Notes: a model not told the origin generated them from the letters alone. A stretch of 64,000 nt of DNA from Nocardioides humi (GCF_006494775.1 NZ_CP041146.1:5698501-5762500); one strand, 5' to 3'. Counted from the stretch's first letter, positions 34,378 to 43,690 are shown. Translations and numbers: made by a program.

Positions 34378-34657
34378 TCACAGCGACTCAGGCACGACGA
34401 CGGCGTCGCGTGTCGTCCGATCGGTCATGTGGCGGAGCAGTTGACTGTAGAGCGTGTCCGCGTCCGTGCCGGGGCTCTGGGTGTGGCTCTTGACCTCGGC
34501 GACCAGTCGCCCGTTCTCGGGGTGCTGGTGATCACGTCCACGTGGCTGTGGTCGCCGAGCCTGAACGTCAGCCCTCGGCGCACAGGTGCTCCGCGAATCG
34601 TCGCTCCGCCTCGGCCTCATCCGCAGGCCACAGTGTGGCTCCTGTAGGTGTCGGTGG
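34378..34657 (-). pseudogene. Frameshifted remnant of a DNA/nuclease-like hypothetical gene
   Basis: Three successive minus-strand frames give a continuous sensible protein. The first has PADEAEAERRFAEHLCAEG (stop follows), the second LTFRLGDHSHVDVITSTP, and the third ENGRLVAEVKSHTQSPGTD followed by ADTLYSQLLRHMTDRTTRDA and a stop at 34378-34380. Two frameshifts are needed (near 34582 and 34525). The EVK and DADTLY..LLR.M parts resemble the end of nuclease-fold-like actinobacterial hypotheticals. The 5' end abuts the AlbA_2 gene. Confidence 0.6.
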
Positions 34658-34677
34658 TGTAGAGGAGAATGGCTTGT

Positions 34678-36102
34678 ATGGACGCCGACCTCTCTCGCTT
34701 GCCCGCCGGGACCGGCGGCTGGGTCGCGCTCGTCAACCACGCATTGGCGCTGGGTGACCTGTCGGAGGTCGACTACTTGGAGTTGAAGGGCGCGCTGTCC
34801 TTCACCGAGCGGCAGGACCGGAAGCGGTCTGCTGTCGTCGTGAGCCGGGCCATCCTCGGCATGGCTAACCGCATGCCCGATCTCGCAGAGAAGCACCTGG
34901 GTGGGGCGGGCGTGGTGTTCGTGGGGATCGACCAGTCGCAAACTCTCGTTGGTGCGGAGTCCGTGGATGCGGCGGTGTTGCGGGACTTGGTCGAGCAGTA
35001 CGTCGGTGAGAACGGCCCCACGTGGGACCACCAGTTCATCAACCATGCTGACGGACTCGTGCTCGCGGTGATCGTTGATGCTCCGAAGTGGGGCGATCGC
35101 ATCCACGCCTGCCGAAAGGACTACTCCGACGACTCGTCCCGGCTGGCCGTGCGCGACGGGGAGGTGCTTGTCCGGGTGCCAGGTCAGACCCGTCCCGCGA
35201 CTAGCCACGATCTTGCCAATCTGGAGCGTCGGCGTGCCAAGGCTCCCCACACAGGCGCGCAGGTGAGCGTGTCGTACGCCGGGGCCTTCGATAGGACCAG
35301 CCGTGCCAACGTCCGCGACCTCATCGAGGGGATGGTGGGATCGAAGGCGGACGAACTCATCGACGGTATCCCCGCTCCGTTGCCGCGGAGTCCCTACAGC
35401 AGCGGTATCCAGGCGATATTGGAGCAGACCTCCGGTCGCCCTGACCGGCGCAGCACCAAGCAGTTCCGGGCGGACGTGGAGCAATGGCAGCACGAGTGCC
35501 GGGAGGCGGCAGACGACGTCGCGACGGAGTTCCTACGCCACACGCTCCGGCACGGCACGTTCGTGATCCGCAACGAGTCGGACCGCTACCTCGAGAATGT
35601 CCGTGTGCAGGTGTCCTTCCCGCCCGACGTCTCGGTGCTGATGGCATCGGACACCGACTACTGCGATCATGGGGGCCAGTTCAGACCGTTCCAGATGCTG
35701 CCGGACGCTCCGGCGAAGTACGGCGACCTGAAGCCCTACGGCCTCGATTACGCAGGCCTCCTGCCGGGCATCAAGTCGCCTGTCGTCTCAAACCTTCCCG
35801 CCCCGAACATGGACGTGGAGATGACCTCGGCGGGCTGCGTGGTGTCGTGGTACGTGGGCGACCTGCCTCCCCGTGCGACGGTCAACGCCGACGAGGAGTT
35901 CGCGGTGTTCACGGACGAGAACCTGCACATCCACAACCACGATGCGACGGAGCACGACCACCAGCCGATGCGCTCCGAGATCGGCGGCGCGTGGGCGGTG
36001 ACGGCCCGGGCGGTGGACCACGTGTTTCAGGGGGAGGTCACGGTCCCCTGCCGACAGGAGCCGGGGGCGCTTGCCCTGTGGCGTCGTGGCACGCCCGACT
36101 AG
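34678..36102 (+). CDS. AlbA_2 (Schlafen-type) domain protein
   Basis: 474 residues. The N-terminal AlbA_2/Schlafen domain covers about residues 25-150: EVDYLELKGALSF, then AILGMANRMPDLAEKHLGGAGVVFVGID, a divalent/nucleotide-binding fold common in mobile-element and defence proteins. The C-terminal half (about 290-474) has a beta-rich segment (TFVIRNESDRYLENVRVQVSF) like an Ig-type domain, plus His-rich HIHNHDATEHDH. The ATG at 34678 is preferred over 34669 because AGGAG is 10 nt upstream. Stands alone on the plus strand within the island. Function unknown. Confidence 0.72.
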   Translation: MDADLSRLPAGTGGWVALVNHALALGDLSEVDYLELKGALSFTERQDRKRSAVVVSRAILGMANRMPDLAEKHLGGAGVVFVGIDQSQTLVGAESVDAAVLRDLVEQYVGENGPTWDHQFINHADGLVLAVIVDAPKWGDRIHACRKDYSDDSSRLAVRDGEVLVRVPGQTRPATSHDLANLERRRAKAPHTGAQVSVSYAGAFDRTSRANVRDLIEGMVGSKADELIDGIPAPLPRSPYSSGIQAILEQTSGRPDRRSTKQFRADVEQWQHECREAADDVATEFLRHTLRHGTFVIRNESDRYLENVRVQVSFPPDVSVLMASDTDYCDHGGQFRPFQMLPDAPAKYGDLKPYGLDYAGLLPGIKSPVVSNLPAPNMDVEMTSAGCVVSWYVGDLPPRATVNADEEFAVFTDENLHIHNHDATEHDHQPMRSEIGGAWAVTARAVDHVFQGEVTVPCRQEPGALALWRRGTPD

Positions 36103-36209
36103 CGTGCTGTCCGGTTGAAGCGCTGGTTGTTGGCCGAGATATCGGTCCGCAAGCGGCGGTATGCCGCAGTGGAGCCAGCGGGCGGTGACGCGAACGCTGG
36201 TGCCTTCTC

Positions 36210-37412
36210 TTATCGGAAAACGTCGGCGAACGTGAACGCGAGTTCAAGTGCGTCCTCGTTGCCTGCCCCTGCGAATGCCGCTAGCAATGTCTTGAAGGCA
36301 TCGACGCCTTCCGCGTCGAAGAGCACGAGGTCGCGTTGTTCAGCAACGAGGCGGGTGAGATACGGGACGACAACTCCGCTGGCAAGCGAGTCATAAGCAT
36401 AGTTGCTGTGAGCGGTGACAGCCTCGGCGAGTGCTTTGAGGCTGCGCTTCTCGTCGACCTGCGCGAGGTAGACGAGGGCCTCGACGACATGATGAATGAC
36501 TGGGGCGGCCTTGCTCGCGGCGCAGATCAGCAGGGTCGGAGTGGCGAGGCCGGCGAATCGCGCGATGTCTGCTGCAGTGGCTCGGCCTTGCTGAACGTCA
36601 TCCTCGCTGAAGTTGCCGCGCTTGCTTTCGAAGGCACCGCTCGCGAAGTAGATCTGATCCGCGGTGGCGTCGAGGACACGGAGAACGTTCTCGAGTTCGG
36701 ACAGCTCGAGGGGGGTTAGTTCGGAAGTATCGACCATGGCCCCGCCTGTCGCAGTCCAGTACTCGAGCGCGGACGTGGACGCGGTCGTGACGAACTCGAA
36801 TGTTCGCTGCTGGAGTCTAGGCTCGGCGCCCGGCGCGAGGTAGTCGCGAATGAACGGGATGGCGTGGCTGAGCTCGTTGTGCTTCGCTGGCTCGCTTGCC
36901 CATTGGTTCAAGGTCGAAAGTGCGTATGGCGTCTCGTGTGTAAGCGCAAGAAACGTCACGATGTCGACCTTCCGATTGTTGCGCTCGTCTTCGACGCGGT
37001 CGACGGCTGATCGCTTCTCCGCCTCGTCTGTGAGCTCTTGAGGCTCGGAAGACTGATCTGCACCGGACCTGAGGCCAGCCAAGGCTTCAAGGGTCGCGTC
37101 GACAGCGCCAGGTGATGCATGAGCTTCGCGACCCAGAAGGTTGAGAAGCACGGTACTGACCATGACGTCGGGTTCGGTGATGAGGAGTTCCCGCAGACCC
37201 GCAACGCGTGCCTCCGAGGTTGCGTCTGCATGCAGTCCGGTGAACGCTTCGGCGGCATGCATTCGAACCACCGGGTTTTCATCGGTAAGAGCGGCCTGAA
37301 CACGGGAGATGATCCGGTCTCCATAGTCAGACGTGCGCCACTTCTCGCGACGAGCCAGCACACTTAGGCCTTCGATAGCCCTGTCACGCATGCCGGGGGT
37401 CCAAGCCATCAT
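36210..37412 (-). CDS. HEAT-like helical repeat protein, partner of the NTPase
   Basis: 400 residues, almost entirely helical. RVQAALTDENPVVRMHAAEAF and similar units near the N-terminus resemble HEAT repeats; no catalytic motif is visible. The ATG overlaps the stop of the large NTPase gene (ATGA), so the two are a coupled pair. Lower GC and more A/T third positions than the core genes. Possibly the scaffold or sensor of a two-component defence-type system (inference). Confidence 0.65.
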   Translation of the reverse strand: MMAWTPGMRDRAIEGLSVLARREKWRTSDYGDRIISRVQAALTDENPVVRMHAAEAFTGLHADATSEARVAGLRELLITEPDVMVSTVLLNLLGREAHASPGAVDATLEALAGLRSGADQSSEPQELTDEAEKRSAVDRVEDERNNRKVDIVTFLALTHETPYALSTLNQWASEPAKHNELSHAIPFIRDYLAPGAEPRLQQRTFEFVTTASTSALEYWTATGGAMVDTSELTPLELSELENVLRVLDATADQIYFASGAFESKRGNFSEDDVQQGRATAADIARFAGLATPTLLICAASKAAPVIHHVVEALVYLAQVDEKRSLKALAEAVTAHSNYAYDSLASGVVVPYLTRLVAEQRDLVLFDAEGVDAFKTLLAAFAGAGNEDALELAFTFADVFR

Positions 37413-40400
37413 GAGAAGAACCTGCCGACATCAGCGTCATCTGCTTTCGCTTCAAGGACCTGGAAAACCAGTGAGCCCACGGGGTGCGCGGGTGTGATCG
37501 CTGGGAGGTAAGCGAGTTGGACTGCTCCCTCAAGGAGCATGTGGTCGACGCGCAGGTGGATCGGTTCATCCGACGAGAACACCGCATGAGCGTCGACGAA
37601 GGTGCTGACGAGTCCCGCGACGAGTTCGGCACTGCTCGTCTTGTCCTCTCTGACGTCGTTCAGAGCCTGCTCGAGCGCGCGGGCGGCCGCCTCGACTTCA
37701 GGGCTGAGGCTGGAACCCTCCTCCTCACGGATGTGATCGACGGTCGACCATGCCCGTACTTCCGCCTCCATGGACGGGGCGGACGGAATCTCCGGGACCT
37801 CGTCGCCAAGCGCATCGATGCGGGAAGCGAGACCAACGTCGGTGACCGCAGTCCTGTCCAGGCAGGCGACGAGGACGTCCTTGATGTGGTCGCCGCGGTC
37901 GTAGGTTTCGAGCAGTTCGATGGCTTTGCTTACGGCCAGCTCCAGATCCTTGTGAGGAACCGCCCTCTCATCGGCGGCCGCCTTCAAGAGGCTCGCTGCC
38001 TGGACGTACGTGTTCGGGTGTGCGAGCAACGTGCCGGTTGAGAACACCGGTTGGATGACGCAGAACAGGCGCGCCGGGTCTGATGGGCGGCTCATCAGGG
38101 CTGCCCAGGCCCACCCCACGTGCAGGTTATCAACGAGCAGGTCGAGTGATCTTGCGATCATTTGGTCGCTTGCATCGACCAGAGCGCCGGCGACCGCGTT
38201 GAGCATCTTCTGCTCGTCGTCGTGCCAGTGGGTGCTCAGCCCGAACCCATAGTCCGGCTCGATCCACCCACTCGATTTCGTCGTTGCCATCGGCCACTTC
38301 GGAGCGTTTTCACGTTGCCGCGCTGCTCGTTCGAGCCCGGTCGGCTCGATGTGTTCGACGATGGTGCAGATGATGGCGGTGGCGACGCTCACGTCCGTCG
38401 ATGCCAGTTCGGGATATACCTCGCCGAGCCGATATGCAGCGTGCTTAGCCTGCTGTTGACGAGACTCGCGCAACGGCAGAACAGAACTGCCTCCCAACCC
38501 GACATCCTCCTTGCGCGTCTCTTCGAAGGTCATCGAGGTGACTGCGAGTCGGTGAGCAAGATCGGGGTCGGCTTGCAGCGCCTTCACGGCGATATCTGGA
38601 AACCACGTCGTCACCGTTCCGCCCCACTGAGCGAGCGCGTCGAAATCGTCGAGGACCCGACGCACTGCGTCACGGACCTCCTCGCTTCCGGCAACGTTGT
38701 ACTCAACCTGCCTGATCAGAGCACCAGCCAGCCGCTCCCTAGCAGGAGGATCCGACCGACAGGCGTCAAGGAGGAGCGCGATGGCCTGTGCTCGTTCCCC
38801 TTCGCCGATGTCTCCATCGACAGAGCCGATCGGGACGCGCCTCTGCAGCGCGAGGATGAGCTCCGCTGCCAGTGCGCCGTCGGTGTAAGAGAAGCCAGCA
38901 TTGTCGGCGAGGTGCCTTGCAAGATGCGCCAGTGGAACGGCAACGCGTTCCGCGTCGGGAACAACTGCGCGCGCTCGAACCGCCCCAGTAAGTTGGCTGG
39001 CCAAGTGCTGACGCCCAGACATTGACCCGTCTGTGACCTCCGTGCCGGCCGTCGCCAGTTCAAGTAGGTCGTCGGCGTCTTTTGCGAGATTGGCGACCCT
39101 GGCGGCCACAGCGAGCGAAGCGAGGACGTGGCCGCTGCCTGCGACGACGAGGGCGGTCGGCCAGAACGCGCCGGAAGACCGGGCCTGCCAAAGCATGTCT
39201 ACCAGGAGGTCGAAGCTCGGACGTGCGACGAGAGGGAGCGTCGGGTCTGCATCGAGTGTCTTCACCAGACCGCTTGGGCCAAGCTGGTGGTATAGCACAT
39301 AGATTGCAGCCGCGTAGTCGAACAAGATGTTGTGCGAGAACCCGACGACCCGGCTCAGGCCGGGGACCGGACCTTCGACTGAGGTCAAGACGCCATGGCT
39401 CAGCATGTCCTCGAGGGCAGAGCTGTCAGTGCCGAGGATGGTCGGCTCCTTCTGCTCGACGTGCAGGCGACGATCTGCGACCATCCTCGTCACCAACCGC
39501 TGCAGGAGGGCCTCCCTCGCCTGGGCACTCTCGCTTCGTATGCGCCAGTCCCAGTAGCGGCCCAGCAACTCGACCCGGCTCCGGACCCGGAGCAGTTCAT
39601 CGTGCTGGCTCGTCGTCAACGACGCCGCTAGTTCCGCCGCTAGACGCAGGTTGAACGGGTTGCGCAGGAGTGCCCGCAGATCGGGCGGCGCTTCGGCGAG
39701 CAAGGTCGCCAAAGGCATGGGCGCCACGATCTCTCTGTCCAGGTCTTCATCGCTGAGGTCTCCTACGAAAAGATGTCGAACCGAGGTCAGGCGGGTATCG
39801 AGCTGGTCCGCCGCGCTCGAGACAGGGAGGCCCGCGAAGGCCTTCTGCAAGGGACGACTGTTCTTCGTGTCGAACGAACGTGCCGACGCCACTACCTGCC
39901 AACGTGTTCCCGCCAACGCAGCAACGGTGTTGCTGAGCGTTTCCCGGTCACCGGACCCTCGAAGCGCATCGACACCGTCGATGACCACAAGCCCTGGCGG
40001 ACCCGTCCAGCCCCGAAGCACCTCCCGAAGTGGTGTCCCGGTAACGAGACGGTTGGAGCCTGCTACGTCAGTGGCCAGGAGTACCACGACTTCCTCGGTC
40101 TCTCGACGTGCAGTCGCGAGGTCCTGGAGAACACCGGACTTGCCCGAGCCTGCCTCGCCGACCACCAGAATCGGGTCGCGGGACTTCAGATCCCTGAGAG
40201 TCTTGGCCACCGAACGAGCGATGAAGAGGCCGCCATCGACTGGCAGCAACGCCTCGCTCTGCATAGCCGTGAGATTGGATGCGGACCGCTCACGAATGAC
40301 TGCGATGTCAGACGCGTACTTCGCGCTGACGGTCGTCGTCACGCCTTGCTGCGCCATCGTCAAAGTCAACGCTGCGCGATCCCGCCACTCACGGTTCTCG

Positions 40401-40555
40401 GAGGCGACCTGGCCGGCGTCTACGAGCGCCTTCCAAGCGTTGATTCCGTCCGCGGGTGTTTCGAGCCCGCGATGCAGAACGCTGATCGCCGCTTGTTGGT
40501 CCTTGCCGCCGTCGCCTAGGTCGAGACTCAACACATGTAGGCACTTTAGGAACTT
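37409..40555 (-). CDS. Large STAND/NACHT-like P-loop NTPase, 5' end truncated by IS3
   Basis: About 1040 residues remain. Walker A GEAGSGKSGVL (encoded near 40140-40165) and Walker B LVVIDGVDAL (near 39970-40000) belong to a signal-transduction-type ATPase core. The rest is a long helical C-terminal region without recognised motifs, as in large STAND-type sensors. The frame runs without a stop into the IS3 left inverted repeat, so the true N-terminus is missing. The first in-frame start inside the gene is GTG at 40532-40534. Its stop overlaps the HEAT-like gene. Probably inactive or expressed as an N-truncated form. Confidence 0.7.
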   Translation of the reverse strand, partial: KFLKCLHVLSLDLGDGGKDQQAAISVLHRGLETPADGINAWKALVDAGQVASENREWRDRAALTLTMAQQGVTTTVSAKYASDIAVIRERSASNLTAMQSEALLPVDGGLFIARSVAKTLRDLKSRDPILVVGEAGSGKSGVLQDLATARRETEEVVVLLATDVAGSNRLVTGTPLREVLRGWTGPPGLVVIDGVDALRGSGDRETLSNTVAALAGTRWQVVASARSFDTKNSRPLQKAFAGLPVSSAADQLDTRLTSVRHLFVGDLSDEDLDREIVAPMPLATLLAEAPPDLRALLRNPFNLRLAAELAASLTTSQHDELLRVRSRVELLGRYWDWRIRSESAQAREALLQRLVTRMVADRRLHVEQKEPTILGTDSSALEDMLSHGVLTSVEGPVPGLSRVVGFSHNILFDYAAAIYVLYHQLGPSGLVKTLDADPTLPLVARPSFDLLVDMLWQARSSGAFWPTALVVAGSGHVLASLAVAARVANLAKDADDLLELATAGTEVTDGSMSGRQHLASQLTGAVRARAVVPDAERVAVPLAHLARHLADNAGFSYTDGALAAELILALQRRVPIGSVDGDIGEGERAQAIALLLDACRSDPPARERLAGALIRQVEYNVAGSEEVRDAVRRVLDDFDALAQWGGTVTTWFPDIAVKALQADPDLAHRLAVTSMTFEETRKEDVGLGGSSVLPLRESRQQQAKHAAYRLGEVYPELASTDVSVATAIICTIVEHIEPTGLERAARQRENAPKWPMATTKSSGWIEPDYGFGLSTHWHDDEQKMLNAVAGALVDASDQMIARSLDLLVDNLHVGWAWAALMSRPSDPARLFCVIQPVFSTGTLLAHPNTYVQAASLLKAAADERAVPHKDLELAVSKAIELLETYDRGDHIKDVLVACLDRTAVTDVGLASRIDALGDEVPEIPSAPSMEAEVRAWSTVDHIREEEGSSLSPEVEAAARALEQALNDVREDKTSSAELVAGLVSTFVDAHAVFSSDEPIHLRVDHMLLEGAVQLAYLPAITPAHPVGSLVFQVLEAKADDADVGRFFS

Positions 40556-40610
40556 CTGAACCGCACTGGGTTTCTTGGAGGCTCGTGACCTTGGAAACGA
40601 GGATGAGCAC

Positions 40611-40952
40611 ATGCCCAAGGAGCAGGTGCCCGGGAAGCCGCAGACGCGGCGCTACTCCCCGGAGGAGAAGGCAGCGGCGGTCCGGATGGTCCGCACGCTG
40701 CGAGCAGAGTTGGGAACCGAGCACGGGACGGTCCAGCGGGTCGCGACCCAGTTGGGTTACGGCGTGGAATCGGTGCGTCAGTGGGTCAAGCAGGCCGACA
40801 TCGACGACGGCCACGTGCCGGGCGTGACCACAGCGGAGGCCAAGCGAATCCGCGAGCTGGAGCAGGAGAACCGCGAGCTCAAGCGAGCCAACGAGATTCT
40901 CAAGCGAGCGGCCTCTTTCTTCGGGGCGGAGCTCGACCGCCAACACAAGTAG
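40611..40952 (+). CDS. IS3 OrfA (helix-turn-helix, leucine-zipper)
   Basis: 113 residues. RRYSPEEKAAAVRMVRTLR then GYGVESVRQWVKQADID is the IS3-type helix-turn-helix, followed by the ELEQENRELKRANEILKRA leucine-zipper. It binds the inverted repeats and controls transposition. ATG at 40611 with GAGG upstream; ends at TAG 40950-40952 in the overlap with the DDE frame. Confidence 0.93.
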   Translation: MPKEQVPGKPQTRRYSPEEKAAAVRMVRTLRAELGTEHGTVQRVATQLGYGVESVRQWVKQADIDDGHVPGVTTAEAKRIRELEQENRELKRANEILKRAASFFGAELDRQHK

Positions 40953-41890
40953 TAGTCGCTTTCATCGACGCCAACCGCGACGAGGTCGTCGAGGGCAAGA
41001 AGCTCGGAGTCGAGTCCATCTGCACCACGCTGTCCAAGGCGGGGCTGCAGGTGGCTCCGAGCACCTACTACGCCGCCCGGTCCCGCGAGCCATCCGCACG
41101 CGCGCAACGTGATGCTGAGCTCAGACCGGCGCTGCGCGAGCTGTGGGAGGCGAACTACCGGGTCTACGGCGCGAGGAAACTGTGGAAGGCCGCCAGGCGT
41201 GCCGGACACGACGTCGGCCGTGACCAGGTCGCCCGGCTGATGCGCGCCGAAGGCATCGAAGGCGTCGTCCGCACGAAACGGGTGCGGACGACCAGGCCGG
41301 ATGACAAGGCTGCACGGCACCCGGACCTGGTGAAGCGGAACTTCACCGCGACAAGGCCGAATGAACTGTGGGTCACCGACCTGACGTTCGTGCCGACGTT
41401 CGCCGGGATCGCCTACGTGTGCTTCATCGTCGACGCCTTCAGTCGGATGATCGTGGGGTGGCGAGTCGCCAGCCACATGCGCACCGAGATGGTGCTCGAC
41501 GCGATCGAGATGGCCCGCTGGTCCCGCGGCACGCAGCTCGAGGGCCTGCGGTGTCACAGCGACGCCGGCAGTCAATTCACGAGTCTGCGCTACGGCGAGC
41601 GGCTCGCCGAGATCGGCGCCGTCCCATCGATCGGGACCGTCGGGGACAGCTACGACAACGCCTTGGCCGAGACCGTGAACGGCTACTACAAGGCCGAGCT
41701 CATCCGCGGTCCGGCGCGTCCGGGGCCGTGGCGCGCCATCGACGACGTCGAGCTCGCCACCCTCGGCTGGGTGCACTGGCACAACCACCAGCGGCTACAC
41801 GGCTACCTCAGCGACCTCCCGCCGACCGAGTTCGAAGAAAGGTTCTACGCTACCCAGCAGGGAACCCAGGCCCTGGTTGAAATCAAATGA
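40781..41890 (+). CDS. IS3 OrfB DDE transposase (rve integrase core)
   Basis: The believable protein begins around 40935 with VVAFIDANRDEVVEGKK, so OrfB is probably made as an OrfAB fusion by -1 frameshifting. It has an HTH_21-type segment (YRVYGARKLWKAARRAG) and an integrase core with catalytic Asp in ELWVTDLTF, Asp in CHSDAGSQF and Glu in DNALAETVNG, all intact. The frame is open upstream to 40781 but that part is a shadow of OrfA. The element may still be active. Confidence 0.9.
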   Translation: MGQAGRHRRRPRAGRDHSGGQANPRAGAGEPRAQASQRDSQASGLFLRGGARPPTQVVVAFIDANRDEVVEGKKLGVESICTTLSKAGLQVAPSTYYAARSREPSARAQRDAELRPALRELWEANYRVYGARKLWKAARRAGHDVGRDQVARLMRAEGIEGVVRTKRVRTTRPDDKAARHPDLVKRNFTATRPNELWVTDLTFVPTFAGIAYVCFIVDAFSRMIVGWRVASHMRTEMVLDAIEMARWSRGTQLEGLRCHSDAGSQFTSLRYGERLAEIGAVPSIGTVGDSYDNALAETVNGYYKAELIRGPARPGPWRAIDDVELATLGWVHWHNHQRLHGYLSDLPPTEFEERFYATQQGTQALVEIK

Positions 41891-42010
41891 CCAGAGCCTC
41901 CATCAGACCCAGTGCGGTTCAGCCACCGGTTTCTCCATCGGGTTGGGAGCCTCTACGCGCCCAGGGTGCCATGGGGTCGCCGATGTACCACTGATGTACC
42001 AGACCAACGA

Positions 42011-42116
42011 AAAACGTCCCTCAACGTCCAAAGACGTTGAGGGACGTTTCCGCAGGTCAGAGGCCCTTTTCGGCGCTTCCGCGCAGGTCAGGAAACCGCC
42101 TGTTTTAGATGTCGTA
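42011..42116 (+). repeat. Right copy of the structured repeat, at the glnA 3' end (candidate att site)
   Basis: Hairpin (42012-42049), GCAGGTCAG at 42052 and 42083, AGATGTCGTA at 42107-42116. The order and spacing match the left copy at 33301-33406, while bases between the conserved blocks differ a lot. AGATGTCGTA overlaps the last codons of glnA (Tyr-Asp-Ile-stop on the minus strand). The distance between the two AGATGTCGTA blocks is 8710 bp. Confidence 0.6.
42012..42049 (-). terminator. glnA transcription terminator
   Basis: A perfect 17-bp stem (42012-42028 and 42033-42049) with a 4-nt loop. On the minus strand it is followed by further Ts, a classical intrinsic terminator, and begins 56 bp after the glnA stop. 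Confidence 0.85.
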
Positions 42117-43526
42117 GTAGAGCTCGAACTCGTGCGGGTGCGGCCGCAGCTGCACCGGCGCGATCTCGTTCTCGCGCTTGTAGGACACCCAGGTGTCGAT
42201 CAGGTCCGGGGTGAACACGTTGCCGACGGTGAGGAAGTCGTGGTCGGCCTCGAGGGCGTCGAGCACGGCACCGAGGGACGTGGGGACCTGGGCGATCTCG
42301 GCCATCTCGTCCGGCGGGAGCTCGTAGATGTCCTTGTCGATCGGGGCGGCCGGCTCGGTCTTGTTCTGGATGCCGTCGAGGCCGGCGAGCATGAGCGCGG
42401 AGAAGGCGAGGTAGGGGTTCGCCGACGGGTCGGGGAACCGGGTCTCGATGCGCTTGGCCTTCGGGTTGCTGCCGGTGATCGGGATGCGGACCGAGGCGGA
42501 GCGGTTGCGCGAGGAGTAGACCAGCGAGATCGGGGCCTCGTAGCCGGGGACCAGGCGGTGGTAGGAGTTCACCGTCGGGTTGGTGAACGCGAGCAGCGCG
42601 GGCGCGTGCTCGAGGATGCCGCCGATGTACCAGCGGGCGAGGTCCGACAGGCCGCCGTACCCGGTCTCGTCGTAGAACAGCGGCGCGCCGTCCTTCCACA
42701 GGGACTGGTGGACGTGCATGCCCGAGCCGTTGTCGCCGAAGATCGGCTTCGGCATGAAGGTGACCGACTTGCCCTGCTGCCAGGCGGTGTTCTTGATGAG
42801 GTACTTGAACTTCATCACGTCGTCCGCGGCGCGCAGCAGCGTGTCGAACTTGTAGTTGATCTCGGCCTGGCCGGCGGTGCCGACCTCGTGGTGGGCCCGC
42901 TCGACCTGGAGGCCGCACGCCTCGAGGTTCTTGACCATGTCGGCGCGCAGGTCGCTGTAGTGGTCGTACGGCTCGACGGGGAAGTAGCCGCCCTTGAGGC
43001 GGGTCTTGTACCCCTTGTTGTTCTCCTCCTCCTTGCCGGAGTTCCACCAGCCCTCGACGGAGTCGATGTGGTAGTAGCCCTCGTTGACGCCGGTGGAGTA
43101 GCGGACGTTGTCGAAGATGTAGAACTCGGCCTCGGGCGCGAAGAACGCGGTGTCCGCGATGCCGGTGCTGGAGAGGTACGCCAGCGCCTTCTTCGCGATA
43201 TTGCGCGGGTCGCGGGAGTACGCCTCGCCCGTGATCGGGTCGTGGATGAAGAAGTTCAGGTTCAGCGTCTTCGACGTACGGAAGGGGTCGATGTACGCCG
43301 TCGTCGGGTCGGGGAAGAGCGACATGTCCGACTCGTTGATCGCCTGGAAGCCACGGATCGAGGAGCCGTCGAAGCCCAGGCCGTCGTCGAAGACGGACTG
43401 GTCGAAGGACGAGACCGGCACGGTGAAGTGCTGCATGATGCCGGGCAGGTCGCAGAAGCGGACGTCGATCATCTCGACGCCCTCGTCCTTGATGTACTTG
43501 AGCAGCTCTTCGCTGTTGTTGAACAT
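42105..43526 (-). CDS. glnA: Type I (beta) glutamine synthetase
   Basis: 473 residues. Makes glutamine from glutamate, ammonia and ATP as a cytoplasmic dodecamer. The [12 protein letters not shown] latch, [10 protein letters not shown] metal site, [20 protein letters not shown] and [12 protein letters not shown] motifs are all present. Tyr401 in [10 protein letters not shown] is the expected adenylylation site, so activity is probably controlled by GlnE. ATG at 43526 with GAGGAGG upstream. A GlnR box at 43653-43690 indicates nitrogen control. The 3' end is the proposed integration site of the island. Confidence 0.97.
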   Translation of the reverse strand: MFNNSEELLKYIKDEGVEMIDVRFCDLPGIMQHFTVPVSSFDQSVFDDGLGFDGSSIRGFQAINESDMSLFPDPTTAYIDPFRTSKTLNLNFFIHDPITGEAYSRDPRNIAKKALAYLSSTGIADTAFFAPEAEFYIFDNVRYSTGVNEGYYHIDSVEGWWNSGKEEENNKGYKTRLKGGYFPVEPYDHYSDLRADMVKNLEACGLQVERAHHEVGTAGQAEINYKFDTLLRAADDVMKFKYLIKNTAWQQGKSVTFMPKPIFGDNGSGMHVHQSLWKDGAPLFYDETGYGGLSDLARWYIGGILEHAPALLAFTNPTVNSYHRLVPGYEAPISLVYSSRNRSASVRIPITGSNPKAKRIETRFPDPSANPYLAFSALMLAGLDGIQNKTEPAAPIDKDIYELPPDEMAEIAQVPTSLGAVLDALEADHDFLTVGNVFTPDLIDTWVSYKRENEIAPVQLRPHPHEFELYYDI

Positions 43527-43652
43527 TCGTTCCTCCTCGGCTCGCTCCCTGTGAGCGGGCCCTCAGGCAGTACCCGACGATGGGTGTGGTCGGTTGCGGC
43601 AGACGTCCGCGCCTGTGCGGAGCGCCGCTGAACGCAACCTACCGGTTGGGCA

Positions 43653-43690
43653 GTTTCCCACCCATGACCGCTTTGTTTCCGGAATGTAAC
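43653..43690 (-). promoter_or_regulatory. GlnR box upstream of glnA
   Basis: Minus strand reads GTTAC-N6-GAAAC-N6-GTCAT-N6-GAAAC over 38 bp. This is the complete a-b-a-b actinobacterial GlnR box with only the third element deviating at its last base. It ends about 127 bp before the glnA ATG, in the range of known GlnR-activated glnA promoters. Confidence 0.88.

Larger units (their letters stand above)
40556..41922 (+). mobile_element. IS3-family insertion sequence
   Basis: 1367 bp bounded by 29-bp imperfect inverted repeats (40556-40584 and 41894-41922, 3 mismatches; outer CTGAACCGCACTGGGT). It has two overlapping ORFs with a -1 frame relation. The flanks (ctt at 40553-40555 versus cca at 41923-41925) show no 3-4 bp target duplication, so one side has been rearranged or deleted since insertion. 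Confidence 0.92.

Noticed and set aside
34264..34647. Plus-strand ORF of 127 codons before the AlbA_2 gene
   Set aside because: It is antisense to the frameshifted remnant, whose pieces make better protein, and it has no motif.
40781..40934. Independent start for IS3 OrfB at 40781
   Set aside because: This part is a shadow of OrfA; the protein becomes transposase-like only after about 40935, which fits a frameshift fusion.
40550..41930. A target-site duplication for the IS3 element
   Set aside because: Shifting the IS ends by a few bases in either direction gives no matching 3-5 bp flanks.
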